From positions 26,557,968 through 26,621,967 of the forward strand of contig OX411559.1 in the NCBI GenBank assembly GCA_948146395.1: DNA of 64,000 bases, given 5' to 3'. Below, one piece after another: positions 13,445 through 28,400 of the stretch. The notes beneath the pieces were generated by a model. The model saw only the letters and a list, made by a program, of their open reading frames with translations, made no database searches and had not been told where the DNA came from. The stretch's first letter is position 1. Each line of letters opens with the position of its first letter. The stretch comes from Fragum whitleyi. Its lineage: Eukaryota > Mollusca > Bivalvia > Cardiida > Cardiidae. Made by a program: the position numbers and the translations under genes.

Positions 13445-16400
13445 TGTAACAGCTTTTTTTTTCAAATTGTTGACCTTGACAGATGACCTTGACCTTTTAG
13501 CATGACTTTGACCTTTAAACCTACAAATGTACATCACTGAGATCTTTCATCATGCCAATTATGAGACAGGGTATTTAGAATATGTTTAAATAATCTGAAC
13601 AATGAAAGTTTTTTGGTTATGTTTTTAAGAAGTTTGGTTTGACAGATGACCTTGACCTTGACACATGACCTTGACTTTGGAACATGCAGATTTGTTTCAT
13701 TGACATCTATCATCATGCCAAATATAAGCCTTGTATCTTGAATAGGCTTGAAGATTTTGGCAATTTTAAATTTTTTGGTTAAGTATTTTGAGTTATCTGA
13801 CCTTGACAAATGACCTTGACCTTGTCACATGACCTTGTCTTTGGTACCAGGAGATGTAGGTCATTGTAATCTATCATCATGTCAAATATGTGTCTTGTAT
13901 CTTGAATAGGCTTGAAGATATTGGCAATGTTAAGTTTTTTGGTTAAGTTTTGTAGACAGACAGTAAAACAATATGCCCCCAGGGCCGTATTCACCAACAC
14001 ATTTTGCATCAATTTAGCACACTAAATCCCAAGAATAAAGAATTTAGAATTAAGTACGTATTCACCAACCCATTCTAAATTAGGGAATGGACTAAATTCT
14101 AAAGAATAAAGTCGTTTTTCCAAGTCTAATACCTACCTTGCTAAATGTGAAAAAATGGCGACTGTCCGCCTCGCTTCGAATGGAAAACATTGTTTTATAT
14201 CAAAGTATTGACAAATAACATGTCAAAATAGAAAGAAATTCCACTTAATTTTCCTTTCTGACACATATTTTATGTTTTCGGTCGAATTATTTATCGAATG
14301 ACGTCAAACACATTTGTGACGCAATCTAACCTTGAAGTCATGAAGTGTATGTTTACATATCGACAGAATGTTAAATTTTACAATATTCTCTGCAAGTTTT
14401 CAGGGATTTCACGTTGGATTTACATTTACAAGGGAGGAGGATGGTTAAGAAGTAATATGTTTTAAGCGAAGTAAAGTTTTCAGGGGTGCTGGTGTATGGA
14501 TAGGAACAAGACAGATGGAGGAAAGATTACAAAGGCAGATTGTCATTTCAACTCGAGCAATAGATAACTTGGTGCATTTTTACTCAAAATTCTATTTGTT
14601 TGGGTGCTGATACTTTCTGCATAGCAACATCATGAACATAGGACAAGTTAAAGGAGAGAGATTATAATTCCTACATCTTCAAAAGCGACTTGTTTTTATT
14701 TAAAAGTTGGAAAGCTCTCTCGGTGAAAGATTTAGGTAGGAATCATGTTGACCTCGTTGCAAAGTTTGTGTTAAATCATTATTATTTTTTTTTTTTTTTT
14801 GTTCAATGTTTCATTTCTTACTGTAAAGTCTAATTTTGGTATCGGAACAACCATACTGGCGTACATCACTTATTACTACTCATAAATAATCGCCTCTTAC
14901 TCCATAAAATGGTACACAGTTTGTCAATCGAAAATTTAAATCCTGTAACTACAGCGAGTTATTTCACGTTTTTTTTTTCGAGCGCAAAATAAACACATTT
15001 TTTTCTCTTAGCTATAATCGAAGTTATTATTGCTAATTTAATGGATCTTTGCATTCAGCCAATCAATTGCCCAACAAGATATTGAATTTTTTGATATGAC
15101 AATTTATTTAGACTGAAAAATTACATGAAAATGTCATTTGTAAACAAGGAGGGAAATTAAGAGTGAAGGACAGAAACTAAATGGTTACTCTTTTGACTTG
15201 CGCCTCGTCAAAATTGGGAAACCATCGTAAGTCTGTGGCAGCTAAAGTACTGTACAAACCGTTCTAAATTAAGTCTATTCTAAATTGCGTTGGTGAATAC
15301 ACACTTTAGTTCATTCTTGGGAAAGTTCAGACTTGGCAATTTAGCCTAGACTAAATTCTAAAATTTAGAATAGGTTGGTGAATACGACCCCCGATCTTTC
15401 GATATGAGTCATAAAAATATATTTCATTAATTTGATTCTGAGATTTTTGAAAAATTGTTGGTCCATATAGAAATCAAACAGACCATTGGTTAAATACACA
15501 CTGTAAAGTTATTTCAATTGAAACAACAATCCTGATTGGTTGAAACCAACTTCCAGTTCAAAACAACCAATGGTATTCTTTTATACAACTTGGCTCAGAT
15601 ATATAGGATCAGTCAACAGATCTTGTTCATCTTATTCAAGTCTAGAAATGAAAAGAATATAAAGAATGTCATATAAAGAATGATCTTACACATATGTTCC
15701 ACATATAGGATCTATCATGATATGTGGTTTGAGGCAAGCTGATCTTCACTAAGTTTTGAATAGAAATATTAAGCAAGCCTTGGCAAGCATAATAACTTTT
15801 CTATTCAAGAAATAGTTAAAATCAACTTGTCTCCAACAAAATCTAGTGACATATTCTTTTTCTTGCAGTTACACCAGTTTTCTATCCTAAAATCCATTTT
15901 TCAAACAAAATCTAGTAATTGATTCTTTTTCTCACAGTTTCACCAGTTTTCTATCCTAAAATCCATTTTTTAAACAAAATCTACTAACAGATTCTTTTTC
16001 TCACAGTTACACCAGTTTTCTATCCTAAAACCCATTTTTCAAACAAAATCTAGTAACAGATTCTTTTTTCTCACAGTTACACCAGTTTGGTTACAGTAAC
16101 CCTTAAAACCTTTTATTAGCTCCAGTGGCTGAAGGCCAGCGAGCTCTTGTACCAATGGTTGGATTTTGACCAAATTTGTCCAAAATGTTCCTTGGGTAAC
16201 CCTTTTCTAAAGTTGTTCAAGAAATTGGATTGACCTCTAAATATGAGCGTGGCAGGTTGGAACTTTTTGAGGCCAAAATCTTTGAACGACATTTCCTCCT
16301 GAACCAGTGGGCCAATTTCAATGAAACGTTACCAGAATGTTCCTTTGGTGACCCTTTTCAGAAAACTTTGATTGGCCCATAAAAATGGGCTTGGCAGGGC

Positions 16401-19400
16401 AGGGCTTATTTTGAGCTTGAACATCTCCTTCTGAATGACAGGCCAGATTTCAATAAAACTTTACCAGAATGTTCCTTGGGTAACCCTTTTGAAAAGTTGT
16501 TTGTTGCGAAGCAATCACATTTCAAAATTACGGGCTTTACGAGAATATGTCCTAGAAATTTCACATTTTGTCTCATTTTTGCAATAAAGAAATATAATAA
16601 TCTTTTGTTTTTCGAGTAAAATCAATTATTATTTCATTTTGTGAACAACTAAAGCTATATTGTCACTATAATGAAAATAATAGCTTTTGTTGTTCACTGT
16701 GAACTACAAAATTCATTCTTCAAAATGTTCAAGGAAATCTTTGACTTTATCGCATAAAGGTAAATTGCTTTTTGACAGACAAACAGATAGACAAGGGGGC
16801 TGAAACTTAGCCATCACTTTAGCTCCCCTGACTGTCTGACAGTAGAGCTAAAATTTCTTCAGAGATCGGGGCTCAAGGTTATAAAACTTTTCTCAGGCTC
16901 AGGCTCAATTTTCTCTAATTTTAAATCAAAATAAATGTATGAAAATAAAAGATAATATTAATAAGTTGTTATTTATAACAACTTATTAATATCATCTTTT
17001 ATATCAAAACAATAAAGTTATTAATAAAACAGAATTATGGCTTTAATCTCTAATTGAAAATTGGGAAATTTTTAATTGAGCCTGAGAAAAGTTTTATAAC
17101 CTCGGGCCCAGAAGTGCAATCTTGTCTTTATAATGTACTTCTACTTGTGTCTATAAGGTTTCCTGTATTTGGATTTGCCCCAAAAATGGTTACAATATTC
17201 AATGAAAACAATCATGGCCCCCGTCACTCATGAAAATGTAGGTTTTGTTTTTCACTCAATGAAATATAAATCAATCTTACACTGAAACAAACGATTATCC
17301 TCTATATAACTGTATACCAACCTTTCTCTGTAAATACTGTTTTGCTTTATGTAACACCTCCATATTCTCATGATTTGATGCTTTTATATCTTCATCCATT
17401 TCTTTATGGATCTGAAGGAAGGTAAGCATACTTTGTTGTCATTCAAGAATGTTTTTCACTATCTTAACCCTTTGCTGTTTAATCCCTGCTTTTTACGTGC
17501 CTGTGATTTTATGATTGAGAAAACATTGTGAAAAAAGAAGAAATTGCTTCTGACAAGCAATTTCTTCCTTTTCCACACTATTTTCTACCCTACTGAATGA
17601 TTATTTTTCAAAATTTAAATCCACTTTAAATTTTCGTCTGCAAAACCTTTGAATTTCGACAGGTCCAAAATTTTGTAAAACGGGAAAGGGTTCAACAAGT
17701 ATAACCTTGATATTTCCCTCTGTCAGACCTTCCCAGAAGACAAAAAAGACTGCACACAAGTCTGTCCATATGAATGCTGAATAATGGTTGAAAAATCCAT
17801 GAAAAAAGGGTTATTAGGAGTTATTTCCCTACATAGTTAAGTTTGCTCTTTTGATAACAAGAGCTATGTTGGTCATGGCCATCCCCCACCATAAATGCTT
17901 GATAGTAAAGAGAAGCCTAAAGGATTAAGGATTCTTTTGTACTTGAAGAGATATGCACCAGACAAAAACAAAGTTTGTAAAATAACAATGGAGTTGTAGT
18001 TCTTGTGCACTGCATTTCTTCATGAGATCTAGCCACCTATGAAGTTTCAAGTTGATAGTTTTTATACTTTTGTAGATATTCTCTGGACAAAATCTAAGTA
18101 TCTAAAAAAACAAAGGCAATTACTCTAAAATTATGCAAGCAAGAGTTGTAGTTCTTGTGAACTGCACTTCTCCTCCATGAGATCTATCCACCTATAAAAT
18201 TTCAAGTTGATAGCTATTATACTTAAGGATATGCTTCGGACAAGTTTAGGGACAGAATGCAGTAAAGACGGAATGATGGACTGACAAACAGAGACCATTA
18301 CTATATCCCCTTTCAAGAAAACGGTGGGGGATAACAAATAAATTATCTACTATCTATTGTTTAAATAATCATAGACTAGAAGTTATCATCAACCAACCAG
18401 GGTTGTTGTATCAATCATGATAATTCAAACAACAATCCTGATTGGATGAATCTAATTTCTCATGAAATTTTTACCAACAGATATATTTTATACAACAGAG
18501 CACTGGACAATTGACATATTTTTTCCCAAAGACAGTCCAACTTACAAGAGTATTGACTACAGATGCCCAAGCTTGGTTTTTTGGCGCTGGATAGTGAAAA
18601 AATAATCTAAGTCGAAAAAAAAAAAGGAATAATTCACACAAAATATATTTAAGGATATACTCTTCTTGGTATAGGTTGCTCTTTTGATAGTGAGCATGTG
18701 CACCAAGTAAAAAGTGAATGTCTTTAGTAGAATCAGATATATAAAAAAATATCAAAGTTTTTGCACAAAGACGACAAATTACGACAACAACAACAACAAC
18801 AACAGGGCTAAGGCAATACCTCGGGTTTCTGAGAAAACAACACTAGAAAGCCATGAATGGCTTGAGTCGCTCCACAGGCTTGAAATTCTTGTAGTAGCAA
18901 ATCTAAGTTTTGACTAGATTTTTAATATATTTTGGGTTCTGTTGAAATGATTTTCAAAGTTTCCACTATTATAACATATAGAGAAATGACCTCTGCCTAT
19001 AAAATACATATTTTTCATCCAATGACAATAATTTTTGGCTGCATGATAATGGATCACCCAAGGATCATACTTATGAAGTTTGGTTGATATCCATCAGTTA
19101 CATTCTGAGGAAATGATTTTCAAAGTTTCCACTATATAACATATAGAGAAATGACCTCCACCCATAAAATACATATATTCATCAAATCACAAAAATTTTT
19201 GGTAGACTTATAAAGAATCACTCAAGGATCATTCCAGTGAAATTTGGTTGATATCCATCACTTACATTGTGAGAAAATGATTTTCAAAGTTTCCACTATG
19301 TAACATATAGAGAAATGACCTCTGCCCATAAAATACAAATTTTTCATCCAATCACAATAATATTTGGTAGACTAATAAAGGGTCACCCAAGGATCATTCA

Positions 19401-22400
19401 TGTGAAATTTGGTTGATATCTTACAATTAGTGTCTGAGAAAATGATTTTCAAAGTTTCCACTATATAACATATAGAGAAATGACCTCTGCCCACAAAAAG
19501 CAAATTTTTCATCCGATCACAATAATATTTATTAGACTGATAAAGGGTCGACCAAGGATCTGTCCTGTAAAATTTAATTCGTATCCATCAATTAGAACCT
19601 GAGAAAAGTCACTTTTTACCATATTTGGAAATTAGCCACGCCCATTAAATCCATGTTTTTCATTGGATCAAAATTTCTTGAACAACTTTGAAAGAGGGTC
19701 ACCCAAGGATCATTCCTGTGAAGTTTGGTTGAAATCCATCCAGTAGTTTCTGAGGAGAAGATTTTTAAAGAAAAAGTTTACGACCTGACGCACGGACGCA
19801 CGACGGACACAACGCCATGAAAATAGCCCCAGTGGCTTTCAGCCAGTGGAGCTAAAAACTAAAAATACTCCAGTTAAATTCCACATACCTCTTCTACTTG
19901 TCACATGACCTTGACCTTTGTATCTGTAGATACACATCATTAGGATCTATCATCATACCAAATAAGAACATTGTATCTCAACTAGCATTGAAGAATTTGG
20001 CAAAAATAATTTTTTTGGTTTTGCTGACAGAATGACAGATGGACTATTAATTTCAACCAACCAGATTTGTTATTTCAATTGTACCAATTGAAACAACAAT
20101 ACTGAGTGGCTGAATTTAAATTCTGGTTTGACTTTTATCAATAGTTATCTTTTTTTCAACCAAACTAATGGCGATTGAACACAGCTTTCTTTTTGTCAAG
20201 ACAGTCAAGCTAAAGATACTTCAGTGAAATTTCGCATACCTCTTCTACTACACTTGAATACACGTCTGAAGGCCGGCCTAAAGGATAAAGATTGACTTGT
20301 TTTGCTCCTTCTACATCTAAACCCAGGGCAGCGTAGTGTTGAAGACCGTTACAGGACCCGTCTTGATGTACTGGCAAATTTGAATAAAATGCTGCAGGAT
20401 CGGGACTGCGTAATGCCATCATTAATTCCTTACATGCTGCGAGAGTTTGAAATGGCTCATCAGATTTCATCCACCATTTCCTGCCCTGTTAAAAAAATAC
20501 TCATTTTAACCTTAAACCTGATGACTTTTCATTCTTTCAAATAATTTTCCAATTTTTCCAATCTTTTATCCAATCATGCAATAATTAAGAATAAATTGGC
20601 AGATATTTCTATAAACATGTTGTCAAAACTGAGTTGCACTTTATCTGACTTTGTACTTATTGGTCTAAAATATGACACTCTTGAAACTTAATATCTAAAT
20701 AAATAGAGGATAATCGTTTGTTTAAGTGTAAGATCGTTTTATATTTCATTGAGTGAACAACAAAAGCTATATTTTCACGAGTGGCAGAGCCACGAGTAAA
20801 AATATAGCTTTTGTTTTTCACGAAATGATATATTATTCGATCTTACTCGAAAAACAAACGATTATTCTATTTATTTAATGCAAAAATGAGACAAAATGTG
20901 AAATTTCTAGGACAAATTTTCGTAAAGCGCGTCATTTTGCGCGTGATTGCTATGCAACGTTCATTGTGACGTCACTAATTTCGCCCCGCATAGATGACGT
21001 CAGATAGGATGAGATGCACAAAAGCAGGGTATAAGTTTTTGATAATTTCACTGCTTCTGCGGTGAGTTTATCAAGTGATAATCTACCGTTATTTCTCGAT
21101 AAGCCACCGAAAAGCATTAAAGAAAATGTTATAACTGGTCATACCCTGACAAGTATACATTTATGAATGTAATTTTGGTAAAGTTGTTTAAATATCTGTT
21201 CAAGATCAAAACATTTGCAAAAGGCTTTAGATATTGCACTGAGCCTTCTATGTAAACTCACATCCAAAGCAGCGTACAATTTTTAAACATGTAAAATGTT
21301 TTAAAACTTGCATCCCAAATGTAGGCTTTACTGTGTTTTTTCTTTGATTATCCAGTCAGGACTAATAATTATGTGACCTGTCAATCAAAAAAGGGACCAT
21401 CTGGGAACTCTATAAAATATATTTAAAACAAGAGATTGATTCTAGTACAGGACAACTAGAGGTTGCATTTCAAAAATTCTTTCATCAGAAGCTATATTGT
21501 TTATTCTGGATTCAGAAAATTAGTAAAGAGCAAATAGTTTCTTCCCTAGTCAGTCTGAGTTGTCCATGCAGTCTGACTAGGATCAACACTTTTCACACGA
21601 CCAAGATGGTCCCTTTTGCGTGACAGGTCACATTTCTCTGAACATTGTTATATATCAGTAAATGTAATATATTTTCTTATATTGTGTTCCGTTAATCAAA
21701 AGGTGAAAGATTTCGAAATGAATAAGGAATGAAAATGAATGAGTAGAATGATAAAGTTTTGAATAAATTTAAAGGGAGGTAATACAATATTACTAAAGAG
21801 GATAAATGATGAGCAATATAAGCTATAATTAATACCTTGTTAAAAAAGATACAAGTTCTGTGAATAGAATTCTATATCTTCAACTCACCAATCAGTGCTT
21901 CAAAATTTAAACAACTTGGTACTGAAAAAGTTTTTTTGGAGCGATTTAACTATAGTTGCAGCGTGATTTTTGGGACACTGGAGTGCTTATTATTGGTTTT
22001 TGTAAGTATTTGGAATCAATGGAGTGCCGAGGTTGTGATTGAGTATGATTTTGATTGGAATGGGTGTGCTCATGATTGTTTTTTGTGAATATTTGGAATG
22101 AATGGAGAGTTGACAAATGTCAATTTCACAATGTTACTGTATATTACTAACTGTATATTGCACAATACATACATGTAGAGGGTTATCTGCTGAATCCTGA
22201 ATCTCGTCCATGATTTCCTCCACATAACTTAGCCTCTCCTCAAGGGACTCTCTGTAAACAAATAGATAGCATGTTTGAATTGGATGAAAAGCAGCTTTCA
22301 ACAATCATTTAGTTAAATTGCAGCAACTGGAGCACCTAACAATGGATTCCTGGTATTTCTCACACCAGTACCAACATTACATCCTTTCCAAGCCTCCAGC

Positions 22401-25400
22401 TGCTATTCCTCATAGGTCTACAATTATCAACCCATTAGTGGAAGACCAATTGTCGGAAAGAATGATAAAATAGTTAAGAAATGAGCCTGTGCATGAGATT
22501 TCCAACAATTTCAAATATGCACAAAGCAAAGACTCTGACCAGCCTGTGCCCGCACACAGTCTGGCCAGAGTCTATTATACACCCTATAGATAGATAAGGT
22601 CTCAAATTACCTGTAGACAATTGGGTTACTCTATACCAACAGTTTGTAGCTGTCTAGCTGCCCAATGTTTACACCTCATGAACATTTCAATTTTTTGGTA
22701 ATCTCACGCACAGGCACAAACAGTTTTTCTCTTTTAAACATTTTGGTTATGGCATATTTCTCTTTTAAACATTTTGGTTATGGCATATTTCTCTTTTAAA
22801 CATTCTGGTTATGGCATATTTCTCTTTTAAACATTCTACTGCTGGTCATGGCATATTCCTGTTGTACACAAATTTTTGGCAGATAATCTTAGCCTACACT
22901 GCCTGCTTTCTATCCCATTATTTTGGGGAGAATTGGTCAGGGTTGCTTCCTGAGATCTTTCAATCCCAAAGCATACATCCTTTTCACTAGACAATGGACT
23001 CGGCTTAAATGGATTATGCTTTTTCCATCACTAGCACTTTTTGAACAAAAGGGCCATGATGTTCCTATATTGCTTAGCTGATTCACCTTCACCAATTGGA
23101 CATTCCATGAGGGATTGACAAACATATATTTCTAAGGAGATAATTTGTATCCTTTTTCCAACGCCCTGTACTGTTTTCAGATTATTGTAAAAAGGCTTCC
23201 TACTTTTTTTCCTATGTAAAATTGGATGAATATGGGTTGAGCCCAATTATATGATCCAAAAAACATGATAAGAACAAACTTCATAAAGGTGAATTTGATG
23301 AAATTAATCACAAAATTTCTAGCTGTTACCATCTGGTTTCAGAGAAATTGGTTTCTATGTAAAATGTAAAACATCCCCGGCATATCCCAAATTTGACCAA
23401 AGCTTGATAAAGGTCTATTAGATAATGATAAATACAAAAAAATTTTAGGGGCATGATACGAGGTCCACTAGATGATTTTACAAACAATATGAGCCTGTGC
23501 ATGAAATTTCCAACAATTTCATATATGTCCATAACAAAGACTCTGACCAGCCTGTGCATCTGCAAAGTCTGACCAGAGTCTTTACTATGCATTTAGTAGA
23601 TAGATAAGGTCTCAAAGTATCTGTAGACCATCAAGTAACTTAATATTTACAGTATGTGGCTGTAAATGTTTGCACCTCACGGATATTTCAAATTGTTGGA
23701 AAATGTCATGCATAGGCTCAAATATGAAATCTGCCTTCTGGTTTCAGGGACGCTTTTTGAAGATCTTTGCTTTTTAAGTTGGAATGCGGAGCAATTCCAA
23801 CTTAGATTTAACAAAACCGCAAAATGAACACAAGGTAATTTCATTTCGGGTTTCTTGAGAACACATATCATGTGAACAGGATGTGAATACACTTCGGCCT
23901 ATTTTGTATATCTCAACTTGACAAAGACATACAGTTTATTTCATCAAAAAGTAATAATGCTGTACAATTACACAACTATCACTTCACGTACATTTTTAAC
24001 ACGCTAATTTATGTTTTAAACGATATTTATTGAAAATCGCATACGAATATATTAGTATCACATGTTTGCATTACTATATTTGGAAATCATGTGATAAGTC
24101 AAGCCCAATACGGTCAGCAAATTGACAATAGCACTAGTCAATCACGCGATCTGCTTATTTGGCAATGTCGCGATCTGTTTTCTCAGTATTGTAGCAATAG
24201 CACAGACCAACCACGTGATCTGCTTATTCGGTAAGGTCGCAACCTGTTTTTCGTAGAATTATGTTATAGCTTCTTTTAAAGGTATAGTTTCTCTTTCTGA
24301 ACGACCTTCTATTGACAAGGTGTTATATTGTAAATTTCTATCTAACCTACGAAATAAAAATCTTTTCTTAAAGTGATGATACACTTTTAAAGTTAATAAA
24401 TATTTTTACAACTTATTGTCGGGTTTTTTTTTTCGTCATATTGCAGTTATCTACATGAATGTTTCATTGTAAAACCCCAATACTCATTCACATAAACCCT
24501 TGCCACCCTATCTTTAATTGAATTATGAAGATCTTTGCCCATTTGCATTTATCACCAAGACAAATTGCCATTTGAAACAAACCAACTAGTTCAAGTTGTT
24601 TTCTTCACATCAACACGTTTAAGAGCACCACCATACAGTTCGTTACATCGTGAAATTGACATTCATCTCAATAAAAAACATTCTAAATCGCTCACTCAGC
24701 GCTCCATTGATTCATTCCAAACACTCACTCAAACCATTCAAAAACGCCCAAAAGTATTAAAAAGATAAGCTCAACATGTACATTCAAAATTAATTAAGCA
24801 AGAACCAATTGCGATTTCACTGACATAATTGAAATTAAAAGCGTCTGATTGGTTCTTGGCGATATAGAAAGCTATTGATTGAACTTTTATGCATATTTTA
24901 TATAGGTTTTATATATCGCTAATTTTGTTCATCCTGAACAAAATAAGCGACACTGGATTCCCTCCTTTAAATTTCACTCAAAACTCGCTCCGCTTACTCA
25001 TTCAATATCATGCCTAAATCATTCCAAAACCGTTCACCTTATCAATTTCACGATGTTATTAACTGTACCCCCAACTCAGAAGTAGAGTAGCATATATTGA
25101 TTTCATCATGTCTGTCTCTCAGTCTATTGACCTTTTGCTTTCCGCTAGATAAACGGAGAAGCAATTGACCTGCAATGACGAAACTTTACACAAATATTGC
25201 CCATGACCCAAAAAAATGCCCTATTGTTTCGGGGTCATACATGTCACAGCCATCAGTAAATTTAAACAGTTAACAGTTTCCACTCTGACTGAACAACCAA
25301 TTGACCCAAATCATAAAATTTATTGATGACCCGAGAAAGTACCCAATTTTGGAGTCATAAAGGTCTAAATCATAGCTTCGTCCAAAAATTGTCTTGAGAT

Positions 25401-28400
25401 TCCAACTCTTGAATTAAAAGACTTCCCTGTGAAAATATCTTTTCATCATGGACAAATCACTTGTTGAGGTCCCCTTTGCGACACTTTTAATTAAAAATGT
25501 AATTGATAACTCAAATGGAGCAGAAGTCATTCGAAAAATAATAAAAAAAACTGTTTTGAGTGTATAAGTGTTCCCCTGTGCGTCCATTAGTCGGCTGTAT
25601 GATCCATATCATTTTCTTCTTTTTTGGCTCACCTGAACACAACGTGCTCAAGGGGAGCTTTTAGGATCATCCTGACTCCGTCGTCAACTTTCTTAAGACT
25701 TCTTCTTCTCCTAAACCACTGGGCCGATTTCAATGGAATTGTGCCAGAATGTGACCCTCTTCAAAATTGTCGCTATATTCTAATTGGCCAATAAATATGT
25801 GTATGGCAGGGCGGGGCTTATTTTGAGCCCAAAATATTTGAACGGCATCTCCTCCTGAACCACTGAGCAGATTTCCTTTGATGATCCACTTCAAATATTG
25901 TTGGCAAAATTGTCATTAGCCCATAAATATGGGCGTGGCAGGGTAGGGCTAATTTTGAGTCTCCTCTGTAATGTATGGGTTGACAGGGTCTATTATGACT
26001 GCTTATAATTCGAATTTTGTCTTCTCTTTAACAATTAGGCAAATTTGAATGAATCTTTGCCAGAAAGTTTCTTGGATAAGATCCATTGGACTAATCGAAT
26101 TCAGATGAGCGGTTTAGGGTCATTCTGGCCCTCTTGTTATCATTTTTCTTTCATCAGAATCAGGGCTGTATAGCGATTCAGAGGTTTTAGCGCCTCTCGT
26201 TGTTGAAATACATTGATTTATATACGCCCGTCAAAAGACGATACGTATTATGTGATCACATGTGGTGGGCGGGGGCGTCAGCTTCGTTAGTAGTTTGAGG
26301 TCTCTCGAACGCATTCCAACTTATCAGTACTTTCAGTACTTTGATTATTATTTCAATTAACCCCTTGTCATGCTGAATAAATTTTGGCTAAATATCTGCA
26401 TCTAAATAAAAGGGCAAATAGCACTGAAAGTACCAACTGTAGGTCAATTTTTATTTGAACAAGAGGCCCAAGAAGGCCTGTATCGCTCCACTGGCTTAAA
26501 AATCTCAAGATTTGAAAGAGAGATATTGAAAATAGAAGGTAATGAAACTAACCAGCATTCAGGAGGAATTCCGACTTTTTCAAGCCCAGCCATGTCACCC
26601 CCATATTTGGGGGTCAATCCAAATTTCTTGAACAACTTTAGAAGAGGGTCTCCCAAGGAACATTCTGGTAAAGTTTCATTGAAATTAGCCCAATGGTTCA
26701 GGAGGAGGATGTCGTTTTAAGATTTCGGGGTCAAAATAAGCCCCACCCTGCCATGCTGATATTAGGAGGTCAATCCAAATTTCTTGAACATCTTTAGAAG
26801 AGGGTCACCAAAGGAACATTCTGGTAAAGTTTCATTGAAATCGGCCCAATTGTTCAGGAAGATATGATGTTCAAAGATTTCGGGGTCAAAATAAGCCCCA
26901 CCCTACCACGCCCATATTTGGGGGTCAATCTCTATTTCTTGAACAACTTTGGAAGAGGGTCACCCAAGGAACATCCTGGTAATGTTTCATTGAAAATGGC
27001 CCAATGGTTCAGGAGGAGATGTCGTTAAAAGATTTTGGGGTCAAAATAAGCCCCATCCTGCCACGCCCATATTTTGGGGTCAATCGAAATTTCTTGAACA
27101 GCTTTAGAAGAAGGTCACCCAAGGAACATTCTGGTAAAGTTTCATTGAAATCGGCCCAATTGTTCAGGAGGAGATGTCGTTTTAAGATTTTGGGGTCAAA
27201 ATAAGCCCCATCCTGCCACGCCCATATTTGGGGGTCAATCCAAATTTCTTGAACCACTTAAGAAGAGGGTCACAAGAGGAACATTCTGGCCAAGTTTCGT
27301 CAAAATCCACCCAATGGTTCAGGAGGAGATGTCGTTAAAAGATTTTGGGGTCAAAATAAGCCCCATCCTGCCACGCCCATATTTGGGGGTCAATCCAAAT
27401 TTCTTGAACAACTTTTAAAGAAGGTCACCCGAGGAACATTCTGGCAAAGTTTCGTCAAAATCCACCCAATGGTTCAGGAGGAGATGTCGTTAAAAGATTT
27501 TGGGATCAAAATAAGCCCCGCCCTGCCACGCCCATATTTGGGGGTCAATCCAAATTTCTTGAACAACTTAAGAAGAGGGTCACAAGAGGAACATTCTGGC
27601 CAAGTTTCGTCAAAATCCACCCATTGGTTTAGGAGGAGAAGATGTTTAAAGAAAAGTTTACGCATGCACGCACGCACGGACGCACGACGGACACAACGCC
27701 ATGACAATAGCTCGCTGGCCTTCGGCCAGTGGAGCTAAAAATTAAATCTATTGACAATTCTGGTTTGAAAGTGAGAAACAGGTAGTGTAGACTATAGTTC
27801 CTGCCAAAACAGGAATATTCCTGGTTCAGCATGACAAGGGTTAAAGAGGGAATCATCCAAACAGAGTCCAAATATGACCCAAGGGCTCTGAATTGAACAA
27901 AGATGATAGTGGTCCACTAGATGATGCTTCATACCAAATATGAAGCAGTTTTCTTTCTGGTTTCTGAGAAGAAGATTTTTAAAGATTTACCCCTTTTAAT
28001 TGCTATGGCAATAAGAGTGAAGGGTGGATTTCGATTATTTGAACAACTAAGGTAGTGCTTGACCCAAGGAACATTCCTACCAAGCTTCATGAAGATTGAC
28101 CCACTGGTTAAGAAGGAGAAGATGTTTAAAAGGAATTAAGGATGACGCAAGAAACACAAGCATGAGGCATCCTGGATGATGCATGTCACACAATGGACAT
28201 TGTACAATCACAAAGGCTCACCTTGAGCACTTCAGGTGAGATAAAATTGTCAACAAATCAACCAACCAAAATTACCTAGGATATTAGACAAACAAAGGAC
28301 AGACATCTTTAGTCCTAAAAGTCTTAGAAAGATAGAGAATATTGAATGAGTGGTCATTGAATACGGAATTTATTAAGCGAGTCATAAATAAACAGATAAA

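Larger units (their letters stand above)
23777..26321. mobile_element. Putative TA-flanked 2.5-kb transposon (tentative)
   Basis: AGTTGGAATGCG at 23777 and CGCATTCCAACT ending at 26321 are exact inverted repeats, each flanked by TA, as expected for a Tc1/mariner-type insertion. It holds family S (24680-25078) and a reverse family F-type element (25621-26138), and no recognisable transposase. Matches this short can occur by chance in 64 kb, so this is tentative. Confidence 0.35.

Noticed and set aside
20240..20485. T7-like RNA polymerase could mean a phage or mitochondrial plasmid gene
   Set aside because: The sequence is spread over small exons with GT/AG introns and follows animal POLRMT through motifs specific to it ([25 protein letters not shown]).
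26444..27871. Several overlapping open frames on both strands
   Set aside because: They read through the family F tandem repeats, in several frames and both strands, which is a repeat-period effect, not coding.
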